Positions 51,612 through 60,830 of a stretch of DNA of 64,000 nt are shown one piece after another (the first letter of the stretch is position 1; every line of letters begins with the position of its first letter). The stretch is taken from NCBI GenBank assembly GCA_964411125.1, contig CAYPJU010000012.1, positions 1-64,000 on the forward strand, in the 5' to 3' direction. The stretch is from JBFIHF01 sp964411125. Its GTDB lineage: Bacteria; Myxococcota_A; Bradymonadia; Bradymonadales; Bradymonadaceae. Below the pieces are notes generated by a model. It worked only from the letters and a program-made list of their open reading frames with translations. It was not told the origin of the DNA and did no database searches. A program made the translations under genes and the position numbers.

Positions 51612-54072
51612 TCGACTCCCCATCGAAGACGTCCTCGAAGAGGTCGTCGAGCGCGTACGGACGGACCGCTCGGTCGTCGTCGAAGCTCCACCGGGGGCGG
51701 GCAAATCGACCCGTGTACCCCAGGCTTTGCTCGACGCCTTCCCGACCCGACGGATCGTGATGCTGGAACCGCGGCGCGTCGCGGCTCGCGCGATCGCCTC
51801 ACGGATCGCGGAGGAACGCGGTGGGGTGGTGGGTCGAGAGGTCGGGTGGCAGATCCGGCATGACCGGAAAACCTCGAGCGACACACGACTGACCGTGGTC
51901 ACCGAAGGAATTCTGACCGCTCGCATTCAGTCGGACCCGTTCCTCGAGGCCTTCGACATCGTCGTCCTGGACGAGTTTCACGAGCGTAGCATCCACACCG
52001 ACCTCGCTCTCGGCTACTGCAAGCAGATCTTCGAGCTGCGCGACGATTTCGCCGTCGTAGTGATGTCGGCGACCCTAGACGCCGAACGGATCGCCCATTA
52101 TCTCGGGTGCGAGTCGGTCGTCTCGCGCGGTCGGGTGCATCCGGTGGCGCAGGAGTGGGTCGACCGAGACCCTGAGGACATCGCGAGCGCTGCCGACAGC
52201 GCGGTCGGTGCGCTCCTTCGCGACTCCGACGACGACGGCGGCGACATCCTGGTCTTCATGCCCGGAGTGCGGGAGATCGAGCAGACGATCGGTTCGATGC
52301 GTCACCGCTCCGACCTCGACGTGCTCCCGCTGCATTCTCGTCTGACGCAGTCCGAGCAGGACCGCGCGCTTCGAAGGGGCCCCCGCAGGAAGGTCATCGT
52401 CTCGACCAACATCGCGGAGACATCGCTGACGATCGAAGGAGTGACCGCGGTCATCGACAGCGGCCTGGTCCGAATTCCGGTCGTCGATACGGCGACCGGG
52501 TTCGACAGGCTCGAGACCAGACGCGTCAGCCTCGCGTCGGCGAAACAGCGTGCCGGGAGAGCCGGGAGGACCGCCCCGGGGCGCGCCTGGAAGTTGTGGC
52601 CCGCCTCATCCGAGTTTCGGATGACCGAGTACGACGTCGCCGACATCCACCGCATCGACCTCAGCGCCGCGGTGCTCGACGTCGTCGCGTGGTCGGACTC
52701 GGACCCCGCCACGTTCCCTTGGTTCGAGCAGCCACCAGCGGCGAGCCTCGAGGCGGCGGCGGACACTCTGCACGGCATCGGCGCCATCGACCCAGACGCC
52801 TGGAGCGTCACCGACCTCGGCACGCGGATCGGTCAGCTACCGCTACATCCGAGAATCGCAGCGTTCCTCCTGCGAGCCGAAGCGCTGGGGGCGGGTCGGA
52901 TCGCCTCCCTTGCGGCGGCGTGTCTCTCGGAGCCCGATTGGGTGACCTCGGTCACCGAGTCCCTGAGATTGGGCTCCGACCTGATCTGGCGCGCAATGAT
53001 GCTCGAAGAGGTCGCTTCGGGAGATACCCGCGTGGCGTCGGCCGAAGGAGCGCGAGTGTCGGTCGGAGGAGCTCGCAACGCCCTCCGCGTCGCTCGCGAG
53101 CTACAGCGGTTCGCGTCGAGTGCCTCGGCACGAAAGCCGGAGGAAGCGCTTCGGCGGGCGTTGCTCGCAGCCTACAGCGACCGGCTCGGAGTCCGGCGTG
53201 ACGGCGATCGCTACGCGCTCACGACTGGCGGTTCGGTCGTCCTCGCTCGAGAGAGCGCCGTGAGGGACGCCGAGATGATCCTCGTCTGCAGCGTGTTCGG
53301 TACCCGATGGGTCGACGGTGTGTCGTGCGGGCTCGCCCGGTCGGTGACCGCGATCGATCCGAGCTGGATCGAGGACGAGCTCGGGGACCGAATCACGGTC
53401 GAAACCCACGTGCGTTTCGACCCGGCGCTGCAGCGGGTCGTCGCCCGGCGGGAGCGTCGGCTCGACGAGCTCGTCCTGTCGTACGAGCCGACGTCTCTGG
53501 GAACCTCCACGGAGGCTCAGGAAGAGATCGCCGAAGCACTGTCGCGCGCAGCCGCCCGAGACCTCGTTTCCGCTTTCGGGCTGCAAAAGGACGAGGCTCG
53601 GCTCGTGGAGCGACTCGCCTTCGCGCGTCGCTGGTCCGACCGCGAGTTTCCAGATCTCACCGATCCGCAGACTCTGAAGCCGTTGATCTGGGGCGCCACG
53701 TCGTTTGCAGATTTGCGACGTCTCGACTTCACCGGGCTCGCGCGGACCGGGATCCGGCACGACGTCTGGCAACGCTTCGAGAGCTTCGCCCCCGATCAAT
53801 ACCGCTTGCCCTCGGGTCGTCGATTTCGCATCGACTATTCGGACCCCGAAAGGCCGGTCCTCGCCGCCAAGCTCCAGGACTTTTTCGGATTGTACGACAC
53901 TCCCACGGTCGCGGACGGGAAGGTCACCCTTCTGCTGCACCTGCTCGCCCCCAACCGTCGCCCGGCCCAGGTGACGATGGACCTGCGCTCGTTCTGGGAG
54001 ACGACCTACCGCGAGGTTCGAAAGGAGTTGCGCGCCCGATACCCGAAACACGATTGGCCCGAGGACCCGTGA
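51532..54072 (+). CDS. hrpB: ATP-dependent RNA helicase HrpB
   Basis: About 825-846 residues. Helicase motifs in order: APPGAGKSTRVP (Walker A), EPRRVAARAIASR, VVLDEFHERS (DEFH, motif II), VMSATLDAERIA, VSTNIAETSLTIEGV, KQRAGRAGRTAPGRAWKLW (motif VI), then the HA2/OB-like region and the HrpB C-terminal domain (GLARTGIRHDVWQRFESFAPDQYRLPSGRRFRIDY). It is a DEAH-type helicase of unknown cellular role. The start is uncertain. The expected N-terminus (LPIEDVLEEVVERV) directly follows the previous stop and has no ATG, GTG or TTG in frame; the nearest GTG is 51532, inside the previous gene, which would add about 27 basic residues. Confidence 0.93.
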   Translation: MATRSRASASTSRRWRRFISRRTRSADRLPIEDVLEEVVERVRTDRSVVVEAPPGAGKSTRVPQALLDAFPTRRIVMLEPRRVAARAIASRIAEERGGVVGREVGWQIRHDRKTSSDTRLTVVTEGILTARIQSDPFLEAFDIVVLDEFHERSIHTDLALGYCKQIFELRDDFAVVVMSATLDAERIAHYLGCESVVSRGRVHPVAQEWVDRDPEDIASAADSAVGALLRDSDDDGGDILVFMPGVREIEQTIGSMRHRSDLDVLPLHSRLTQSEQDRALRRGPRRKVIVSTNIAETSLTIEGVTAVIDSGLVRIPVVDTATGFDRLETRRVSLASAKQRAGRAGRTAPGRAWKLWPASSEFRMTEYDVADIHRIDLSAAVLDVVAWSDSDPATFPWFEQPPAASLEAAADTLHGIGAIDPDAWSVTDLGTRIGQLPLHPRIAAFLLRAEALGAGRIASLAAACLSEPDWVTSVTESLRLGSDLIWRAMMLEEVASGDTRVASAEGARVSVGGARNALRVARELQRFASSASARKPEEALRRALLAAYSDRLGVRRDGDRYALTTGGSVVLARESAVRDAEMILVCSVFGTRWVDGVSCGLARSVTAIDPSWIEDELGDRITVETHVRFDPALQRVVARRERRLDELVLSYEPTSLGTSTEAQEEIAEALSRAAARDLVSAFGLQKDEARLVERLAFARRWSDREFPDLTDPQTLKPLIWGATSFADLRRLDFTGLARTGIRHDVWQRFESFAPDQYRLPSGRRFRIDYSDPERPVLAAKLQDFFGLYDTPTVADGKVTLLLHLLAPNRRPAQVTMDLRSFWETTYREVRKELRARYPKHDWPEDP

Positions 54073-54095
54073 CCCCTCGCGGAGCGTGGACGCAG

Positions 54096-54130
54096 CGCGC
54101 CCCACCTCGGCGAGCCGGGTGGGGCGCGTT
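54096..54130 (+). terminator. Hairpin terminator between convergent genes
   Basis: CGCGCCCCACC / GGTGGGGCGCG, an 11-bp perfect stem with an 11-nt loop, starts 24 nt beyond the hrpB stop. The T-run after it is short, so it may serve both strands with a factor's help. Confidence 0.65.
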
Positions 54131-54159
54131 CTGTGTCGCTCGGACGATCGAGCCGACAG

Positions 54160-55038
54160 TCAGTTGACGTCGTTCGACTTCGACTTGGACTTCGACTTCG
54201 ACTTCGACGTCGAGCCGGAGGACGAGCTCGAGCCCCAGAAATCGTCCTTGATCGAGAGCTCGTTGCGCACGTCGCGCACGCCGCGTACCTGGTCGCAGCA
54301 GTTCTCGGCGAGTCGCTTCGAATGCCGCGAATCGATGTCCCCGCTGAGCTTCACGACGCCGTCGTCGACGGAAACTTCGATCTGGGAGGCATCGAGCTGG
54401 GAGTGATCGGTCAGCAGATCACAGACCTCCTCTCGGATGCGATCCGACGACCGCCGGTACCCTTTCGGTCCCTTCCCGGAGAAGTTGCGAGAGCCATAGG
54501 ATCCGCCGTACCCCCGCTCATCGAACGTTCCACCGCGTGAGCCGCCGGTCTGTGCCCACTGCGACGGTCCCTGTTGGTTTCGGTACTCGCTCCGATTCAT
54601 GTCGGAGTATTGTCCAGTGGCGGTGCGGTACTCTGCGGCCCCGTAGTAGTCTCCCTGCGGCTGGTACGGCCGATTGCCAGAGTTCCACTTTTGACCCTGC
54701 TGCTGGCCCTGGAAACTCTGCGGGTTTCCGTACCCCTGTTGGTACTGTGGATTCGGCCGGTACTGCTGATTGTTCCCCCCGCTCATCTGAAATCGGCTCT
54801 CGTCGTATCCCCCCTGGTACGGCCCCGATTCTCGTGGCGACATCTGCCCCTGGTACGGTTGCTGCGGGCCGGCGAAGCCGGGGCTCGACTGCTGGTGACG
54901 GCCTCCCGTCGCGTCGTAGATAGGCTGTCCCCCGCGGTACTGGTTCTCGTAATAGTTTCCGTTCGATTGATCATACGGCGGCTGCTGCGCGTTTTGACTG
55001 CGATGATTTCGACGGTCGTAGCGTTCGTTTTCGTTCAT
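54160..55038 (-). CDS. BON-domain protein with prion-like Q/Y/G-rich region
   Basis: 292 residues, no signal peptide. About 1-195 is low complexity, rich in Gln, Tyr, Gly, Asn and Pro (QNAQQPPYDQSNGNYYENQ, YQQGYGNPQSFQGQQQGQ), like the phase-separating regions of RNA-binding proteins. About 205-265 is a BON domain (REEVCDLLTDHSQLDASQIEVSVDDGVVKLSGDID, ending VRGVRDVRNEL), usually found in periplasmic OsmY-like proteins that bind phospholipid or other ligands. The tail is Ser/Lys repeats coded by a hexamer tract (54175-54210). GAGAG lies before the ATG. The lack of a signal peptide with a BON domain is unusual; the predicted protein would be cytoplasmic. Confidence 0.82.
   Translation of the reverse strand: MNENERYDRRNHRSQNAQQPPYDQSNGNYYENQYRGGQPIYDATGGRHQQSSPGFAGPQQPYQGQMSPRESGPYQGGYDESRFQMSGGNNQQYRPNPQYQQGYGNPQSFQGQQQGQKWNSGNRPYQPQGDYYGAAEYRTATGQYSDMNRSEYRNQQGPSQWAQTGGSRGGTFDERGYGGSYGSRNFSGKGPKGYRRSSDRIREEVCDLLTDHSQLDASQIEVSVDDGVVKLSGDIDSRHSKRLAENCCDQVRGVRDVRNELSIKDDFWGSSSSSGSTSKSKSKSKSKSNDVN
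54175..54210 (+). repeat. Hexanucleotide tandem repeat CGACTT x6 (Ser-Lys codons)
   Basis: Six near-identical 6-mers (CGACTT, CGACTT, GGACTT, CGACTT, CGACTT, CGACGT), reading as Ser-Lys repeats at the BON protein's C-terminus. Unit-number change would alter the tail without a frameshift. Confidence 0.85.
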
Positions 55039-55252
55039 GTGTCTCTCACTTTGAGGTTGCGCCGCCGGTCTAACCGGAGCGTTCGAATTGGCGTGGTGAC
55101 ACACTAGGAACGTCCCGGCTCGGACCAAACGGAAAGACGGAGAGAAAAACGCCTGACAAATCAACCGCTTGACGACGTTACCGGAACGCACATTGCAGGG
55201 CGCAGGTCGACATCGCGTGTCGCCGGTCCATTCGACGCTTCAGTGACTGCGG

Positions 55253-57568
55253 TCACCCAGCGTCGAGATCGATGGTGGGGAGCCCTTCTTCCATTCGAAA
55301 GACGAGGTCGATATCCACGATCCCGCTCTCCCGCGAGAGGAACTGTCCGAGCGGTGCCGTGATGTGATTCTCGACCGCACGGCGCAGCGGCCTCGCACCG
55401 TAGCGCTCGTCGAGCCCTACGCGGATGAGGAACTCGACGACGTCGTCGGTCGCGCGCACGCGGATGCGCCTGCGCTTCAGCCCTTCGCGTTCGAAAGCCT
55501 GTCGCAGGGCGGCGCGGACCAGTTGGTGGGCAGTGTCGTGTCCGAGCGAACGAAACGGGATCACCCGGTCGATGCGCCCGACGAATTCGGGACGGAAGAA
55601 CTTCTCCACCGCGCCGAGGAAGTGCGACACCTCGGCTTCACGGGCTCCGTCGGGGGTTCTGGCGCTGAAGCCGACCGAGGGCGGTCCCCCGGCCCCAAGG
55701 TTCGACGTCATGATCACTACGCTGCTCGTCAGGCTCACGGTGTGACCGACTCCGTCGGTGAGTCGCCCCTCTCCGAGGACCTGAAGCAGAAAGTCGAACA
55801 CGTTCGAGTGGGCCTTTTCGATCTCGTCGAGCAGGATCACCTGGAAGGGTTGTTCCCGCACTCGACGGACGAGCTCCCCCTGCTCCCCGCGGTATCGGCC
55901 GACGAGGCGACCGGCGGCCCAACTGTCCTGAAACTCCGACATGTCGAATCGAGCGAGCCGGTCGGCGCTACCAAAGAGGTAGTTCGCGAGCGTCAGCGCG
56001 GTCTGAGTCTTTCCGACCCCGGTCGGGCCGAGGAAAAGAAAGCTCCCGAGCGGGCGTTGCGGCGAGTTCAGCCCCGCCCGGATGGTGGTGACGAGATCGA
56101 CCATCGCCTCGACCGCCTCGGGTTGCGCGAAGATCCGTGCCTCGAAGTACGCGCGGACTCGAGCGACGTCGAACTGGATGTTCGGGTCGAGGAGGGCTTC
56201 GGGCAGACCCGTGAGCGAAGTATAGGCCTCCAGCGCATGGCGTGGCGTGAGCACGGGGCGGTCCTCACCCTCGACTTCCTCGCCGTGGCGTGCGTGCGTG
56301 CGCGCCATTCGCTCAGCTAGCTCCACCGCCGGCCCGGGGAGTGAAGTAGGCCCCTTGAAACGCCCGACGAGTTCGAGAATCCGCTGGCGGGTCTCGCCGT
56401 CGAGCCGCACACCGTACTGCCGACCGAGCCTGAAGCTGACACGCTCGAGCACCGCGTCGGCTCGGGCGGCAGACATCGGCTCCACGATGAGCCGACGAAA
56501 TGCACGCAGAAAGCTCGGGTGGGACTGTTCGATCCGTGCCAGTTGATCGGGCTGAACTTCGGTGACGAGCGTGATGTCGCCCGCGAGCACGTGCGGCAGG
56601 AGGAGGCCCGGAATGCCCGAAGCGTGACGTTCTGTGCCCGAGGTTTCGAGAAGCTCCAGGAGGTTTTCGACGAAGAGGAGCGCACCAGACTCTCGCGCCT
56701 CGTTGATGACGTCGAGCACCCGCTCCTGCCACTGGCCCAGGTATCGCATCCCCGCCATCAGCCGCCCGCCGCTGATCTGCCAGACCCCGGCCCCCTTCAA
56801 CACGTCGCCGCCCTCCCCTTCCACGATGCGCCGCACCGCCTCGTGAACGATGGCGGTCTTGCCGACCCCGGGAGGGCCGACGAGGACGACCGACCGCTCT
56901 GCCGTGTCGGAGAGATAATCGAGGAGGGTGTCCACCTCCGCCCGCCTTTCGAACGCGCGAGTTCCGTCCCGCTGCCGGGCGCGACGGTGCAGCGGTTCCC
57001 CGACCGCCGCGAGCGTCGGCGAGACGTCGTCGTCGAGGATGTCGACTTCGCTCGGCTCGGGGGTGTAGCGAACGGCGAGTGTCTCGACTCGGAAGACCGG
57101 ACTGTCGGTACCGTCGTCCCGCGCATTGACGAGGGGCGCGACGCAATGCACGAGCGACTCGATCCTCTGCGGCAGCGGGAAGTTGTCGCGGACGAACTCC
57201 GCCGCCATCAGCTCGAGCTCCTCGAGGTCCTTGAGCGGAAACTCGATCCCGAGCTGGGGAAGATGCACCACGTACCCGTCTTCGGCCTCCACACAAACCG
57301 CGAAGAGCTGCAGATCGAGCTGCAACATTCTACCGAGGCGAGTCGCGGGAACAGTGAGCCGCAGGTGCCGCGCCACATGCTCGCCCTGGTCCTCTACCCC
57401 GCCCGGAAAATGGCGCAGAACGTGGGCGACGACGCCGCGCAGGTTGTCGAGCGCCTGCTGGGGATCGTCGCCCAGCGCTGCTGCACTGTCGTCGCCGAGC
57501 ACGGCGGCGAACCAGTAGGCGCCCCGATCCTCGAGCACCACCTTCACGCTCTGGGTTCGTTTAGCCAA
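55253..57568 (-). CDS. Clp-type double AAA+ ATPase, third gene of a triple cluster
   Basis: 771 residues. The N-terminal 190 are not a ClpA/B N-domain: two successive segments (about 8-55 and 85-132) look HicB-like (YWFAAVLGDD...ALGDDPQQALDNL and FAVCVEAEDGYVVHLPQLGIEFPLKDLEELE). NBD1 has Walker A GPPGVGKT (231-238), but the Walker B reads LLFVENL (298-304), losing the Asp-Glu pair. NBD2 is intact: GPTGVGKT (514-521) and VILLDEIEKAH (Asp581/Glu582). There is no ClpB middle domain. After TSNLGAGGPP comes SVGFSA, a VGF loop as in ClpC, where ClpP docks. The C-terminal D2-small domain follows, with no extension. The ATG overlaps the upstream gene by 8 nt. Confidence 0.9.
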   Translation of the reverse strand: MAKRTQSVKVVLEDRGAYWFAAVLGDDSAAALGDDPQQALDNLRGVVAHVLRHFPGGVEDQGEHVARHLRLTVPATRLGRMLQLDLQLFAVCVEAEDGYVVHLPQLGIEFPLKDLEELELMAAEFVRDNFPLPQRIESLVHCVAPLVNARDDGTDSPVFRVETLAVRYTPEPSEVDILDDDVSPTLAAVGEPLHRRARQRDGTRAFERRAEVDTLLDYLSDTAERSVVLVGPPGVGKTAIVHEAVRRIVEGEGGDVLKGAGVWQISGGRLMAGMRYLGQWQERVLDVINEARESGALLFVENLLELLETSGTERHASGIPGLLLPHVLAGDITLVTEVQPDQLARIEQSHPSFLRAFRRLIVEPMSAARADAVLERVSFRLGRQYGVRLDGETRQRILELVGRFKGPTSLPGPAVELAERMARTHARHGEEVEGEDRPVLTPRHALEAYTSLTGLPEALLDPNIQFDVARVRAYFEARIFAQPEAVEAMVDLVTTIRAGLNSPQRPLGSFLFLGPTGVGKTQTALTLANYLFGSADRLARFDMSEFQDSWAAGRLVGRYRGEQGELVRRVREQPFQVILLDEIEKAHSNVFDFLLQVLGEGRLTDGVGHTVSLTSSVVIMTSNLGAGGPPSVGFSARTPDGAREAEVSHFLGAVEKFFRPEFVGRIDRVIPFRSLGHDTAHQLVRAALRQAFEREGLKRRRIRVRATDDVVEFLIRVGLDERYGARPLRRAVENHITAPLGQFLSRESGIVDIDLVFRMEEGLPTIDLDAG

Positions 57569-60500
57569 GGTCGCTCTCCTCTCCCATGCTCGCCGCGAGT
57601 CGAGTGAAGAGCAGCCGGTCGGCGAAGCCGCGCAGGTTCGACGCGCGGTCCTCCGGGATCGGGTGCCTGCGACCGAAGCGAACGTCCTCGAGCATGCCGG
57701 GGCGAAGCACGAACTCGATCACCGGTCGCTCGGAGCCTTCGACGGTCGCCTCGGAGAGATGCTGTCGGAACGCTTCCGGATCGGAAAACCCGTGGGGGAA
57801 ACTCTTTGCCAACACCAGCGCGTGTTGCCCGTGCGATGGGGGTAGAGGGCGCCACGTGTACCCCTGAAGGAAGTCGAAGACACGCCCCACACCCGGTGTG
57901 ACGGAGCTGAAAGCGATGTCGGTGACCCCCGCACTGCCTGGCTCCACCCGCCAGCCCTCCCGGGTTCGGAACGCATGAATCGCTTCGAGTTCGAGGCTCC
58001 CGTCGACCGCGGCGAGCCACTGCCGCCAGGCATCGAGCACGACCTGGTACGGACCACTGAGGCCGCTCACCACGAGGGTTCCTCCCACGGCGTGTCCTCG
58101 CGTCAGCGCCTCGAGCTGGCACTGCAGCCACAGGAGCTCCTTTCGAATGTCGGCCGCGATCGTCCCCCATCGATGAGCCCCCTTTCGGTCCCCGGCGTTG
58201 CCCGCGAAGAGAAACTCACCGGTCCCGCGGGGGTCTTGAAGGCCGGCGACTCGCCGCTCGAGATTCTCGATGTGCGACAGGACCGTCTCCCGGCGCCGAA
58301 GTTCGTCGGCGAGGGCTCGCGACTCCGATTGAGACCTCGACGCGTTGATCTCGGCGAGCAGCTCGTCGTAGCGCGCGGCGATCGACTCCCGTCGGGGATC
58401 GGCGGCGAGATCGGCGACCCGCGAGGCGATCGCCTCGAGGTCCGATCGGACGTCGTTCGGATCGACGAGGGCCCCGGTCCGCGTCGCTAGCTCCTGAAGC
58501 GGAGCACGTTCGATGGTGTCGAGATCCAGCTCGATGCCATCGGGCGCCGGCCGAATCGACACGCGGGTGAGTTCGCCGCCAGAGTCCCATTGGGTCAAAC
58601 GGTGCGCGAGCGGGCTGACCAACGTGCGCTCGATCCGCTGAGCCAGAGTGCGTGCGCCATAGCGCGGATCGATCGACTCTCGTGCGAGGTAGTCGATGAG
58701 CCCCTCGTCGACGTCGACCATCACCTGTGCCTGACGCAAACCTCGCCGCTCGAGCAGACCCTGCAGGGTGCGCCGCGCGATGCGTCGCAACGACTCGGGA
58801 CCGAGCGGCCCGTACGGGACGACGTGGTCGATCCGGTTGAAGAGTTCGGGGCGGAAAAACTGTTCGGCAGCGCGACGGTAGTGAAGCTCGCGGTCGGCCC
58901 GCGACTGGTCGGAGAAACCGAGCCAACGCTCCTCCGAATTTGCCCCGAGGTTGCTGGTCATGACCACGATCGCGTTTCGAAAGTCGACGGTCCGCCCCGC
59001 CGCGTCCGTGAGGCGACCATCCCCGAGGACCTGCAACAGCAGATCGAGCACCATCGGGTGAGCCTTCTCGATCTCGTCGAACAGCAGAACGCAGAACGGT
59101 TGCAGCCTCACCTTGCTCGTCAGCTCTCCATCGGGCGAGCGCGGCGTGCCGATGAGGCGCGACACCGCGGTCGGCTCGCTGAACTCGCTCATGTCGAAGC
59201 GGACCATTCGCTCCGACGATCCGAAGAGGTCGTGGGCGAGCGCCTTCGCCGTCTCGGTCTTGCCTACGCCGCTCGGCCCGATGAACAAGAGTGCAGCGAG
59301 GGGGCGTCCCGGGTCGCTCAGCCCCTGTTCGATCGTCAGGACGAGGCTCGTGACGACGTCGACCGCGCGCTCCTGCCCGAAGATCCGGTTCTCGTAGACG
59401 GCCCGCACCTCGTCGGGATGTCGGCCCGTCCCAGGCCGAAGGATCGTGTTCGGAAGCCCGGTCTGACGCTGGACCACCAGGGCCATCCGCTCGCTGTCGA
59501 TCGCCAGCAGCTTCGCATCCTGCTGCTCGTTGAGGGCGCGCAAGGCTTCGTGCTCGGCTCGCTTGATGAGCCGCACCGCCTTGCCGGGGAACGCTTCGTT
59601 CCGAAAGAATCGCTCGGCGAGATGGAGGAGCGTCTCGACGCCGTCGGCGGTGAACCGCAGGGACTCGTGGACGGCTTCGACGTGACGGATGAGCGATGAG
59701 ATGACGGCGAGGGTCTCGCGGTAGGAGAGCTCGGGGACCTGGATGCGCCGGAACTTGTCGACGAACCCCGGCGCGGCCGATCGCGCGAGGATCCAGGTCT
59801 CTTCGGTCGCCTCCGCGACGACCGAGAAGCGGTCTTGCTCCAGGTAGGGCTCGATGAAGCGCGCGACGTTGGAATTGCCCTGAAACGTGCGACCAGCGCG
59901 CACGAGACCGAGCAGGTCTTCGACGAAGAGGATGTCGCCACGCTCGGCGAGTTCCCGGCACATCGCCTCGGTTCGTTGCTCCCACTGCCCGATGATCGAC
60001 ATCCCCGCGATGACGCGGTCCCCGTTGGTCTGCCAGATGTCGCGGCGTTCCTGGTAGGCGCGCGCGAGCTCGACGCAACGCCGCGCCGCCTCGTGCACGA
60101 TCGCGGTCTTCCCGACGCCCGGCCGTCCTACGAGGCAGATGTTTTGCGGGCGCGGGCTCATCAGTGCTTCCACGAGGTCGTCGATCAGCCGGTCGCGCCC
60201 GTACGCAGTGCCGAGGGTGCCGTCGTCGACCCGGTGCGACAGGTTCGTCGCGACCTCCTGCAGCGTCTCGGGCCGTTTGAGTCGACCAGCTACCTGCTCG
60301 ATGTCCGCTCCCGGAAAGGCGCGCGGGAAGCCGAGGTCGATCTCGATGGAATCGACCTGGGCCGCGTAGGGACACGCGAGGGCTTCGAGGTTACTGACCA
60401 TGTTGGCCTCCGCCCACTTCTGCGCCCACATGTGCATCGCCGCGTACATGTCGTCGACCTTGTCGAGCGCGAGGCAGACCCCGGGCACCTTCGGGATCCA

Positions 60501-60830
60501 CAGCCGCGTCAGCCCGTCCTCGGACCACCCACTCACCACGACATGGGTCGCGGCGGTCATCTCGACCGGCGGCCGATCCGGGTCCACGCGACGTGAAACG
60601 TTGAGATACGTCGAGGTGAGGTAGGGACGAATCGGGGGCAGCAATCGGTCGAGCTCGCTCGCCGGCAGCCCGCCATGGACGAGCTCGAGCGTCCGAAACA
60701 TGAGCTCTTCTTTCAGTTGCGCGGCACTCGGTCCGCGAACGACCTCCGCGAGCGGCCCGATCCACGGGATCGACGCCTCGTAGTGGCCCCGCTGCGGCTT
60801 TGCGACGTACATGTGGAGGACCGTCTTCAC
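57561..60830 (-). CDS. Clp-type double AAA+ ATPase with long C-terminal extension, second gene of cluster
   Basis: 1089 residues. The N-terminal 175 are unrelated to ClpA/B and contain a HicB-like segment (ATHVVVSGWSEDGLTRLW to about 140). NBD1 has GRPGVGKT (235-242) but the Walker B reads ILFVEDLL (Glu-Asp instead of Asp-Glu). NBD2 has GPSGVGKT (518-525) and VLLFDEIEKAH intact, then WLGFSD (LGF loop). No M-domain. D2-small runs to about 770. The last 300 residues form a coiled coil (DPNDVRSDLEAIASRVADL to about 865) and a region whose TLVVSGLSGPYQVVLDAWRQW placement echoes the release-factor-like tail of the first gene; that likeness is weak. The GTG overlaps the upstream stop (GTGA). Confidence 0.88.
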   Translation of the reverse strand: MKTVLHMYVAKPQRGHYEASIPWIGPLAEVVRGPSAAQLKEELMFRTLELVHGGLPASELDRLLPPIRPYLTSTYLNVSRRVDPDRPPVEMTAATHVVVSGWSEDGLTRLWIPKVPGVCLALDKVDDMYAAMHMWAQKWAEANMVSNLEALACPYAAQVDSIEIDLGFPRAFPGADIEQVAGRLKRPETLQEVATNLSHRVDDGTLGTAYGRDRLIDDLVEALMSPRPQNICLVGRPGVGKTAIVHEAARRCVELARAYQERRDIWQTNGDRVIAGMSIIGQWEQRTEAMCRELAERGDILFVEDLLGLVRAGRTFQGNSNVARFIEPYLEQDRFSVVAEATEETWILARSAAPGFVDKFRRIQVPELSYRETLAVISSLIRHVEAVHESLRFTADGVETLLHLAERFFRNEAFPGKAVRLIKRAEHEALRALNEQQDAKLLAIDSERMALVVQRQTGLPNTILRPGTGRHPDEVRAVYENRIFGQERAVDVVTSLVLTIEQGLSDPGRPLAALLFIGPSGVGKTETAKALAHDLFGSSERMVRFDMSEFSEPTAVSRLIGTPRSPDGELTSKVRLQPFCVLLFDEIEKAHPMVLDLLLQVLGDGRLTDAAGRTVDFRNAIVVMTSNLGANSEERWLGFSDQSRADRELHYRRAAEQFFRPELFNRIDHVVPYGPLGPESLRRIARRTLQGLLERRGLRQAQVMVDVDEGLIDYLARESIDPRYGARTLAQRIERTLVSPLAHRLTQWDSGGELTRVSIRPAPDGIELDLDTIERAPLQELATRTGALVDPNDVRSDLEAIASRVADLAADPRRESIAARYDELLAEINASRSQSESRALADELRRRETVLSHIENLERRVAGLQDPRGTGEFLFAGNAGDRKGAHRWGTIAADIRKELLWLQCQLEALTRGHAVGGTLVVSGLSGPYQVVLDAWRQWLAAVDGSLELEAIHAFRTREGWRVEPGSAGVTDIAFSSVTPGVGRVFDFLQGYTWRPLPPSHGQHALVLAKSFPHGFSDPEAFRQHLSEATVEGSERPVIEFVLRPGMLEDVRFGRRHPIPEDRASNLRGFADRLLFTRLAASMGEESDLG

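Noticed and set aside
55253..57568. Calling the third Clp-type gene clpB or clpA
   Set aside because: It lacks the ClpB middle domain and the ClpN repeat, and its NBD1 Walker B is degenerate; it is only a member of the wider Clp/HSP100 group.
58216..60375. 719-residue minus-strand frame inside the second Clp-type gene
   Set aside because: Second frame of the same region; Arg/Pro-rich without motifs.
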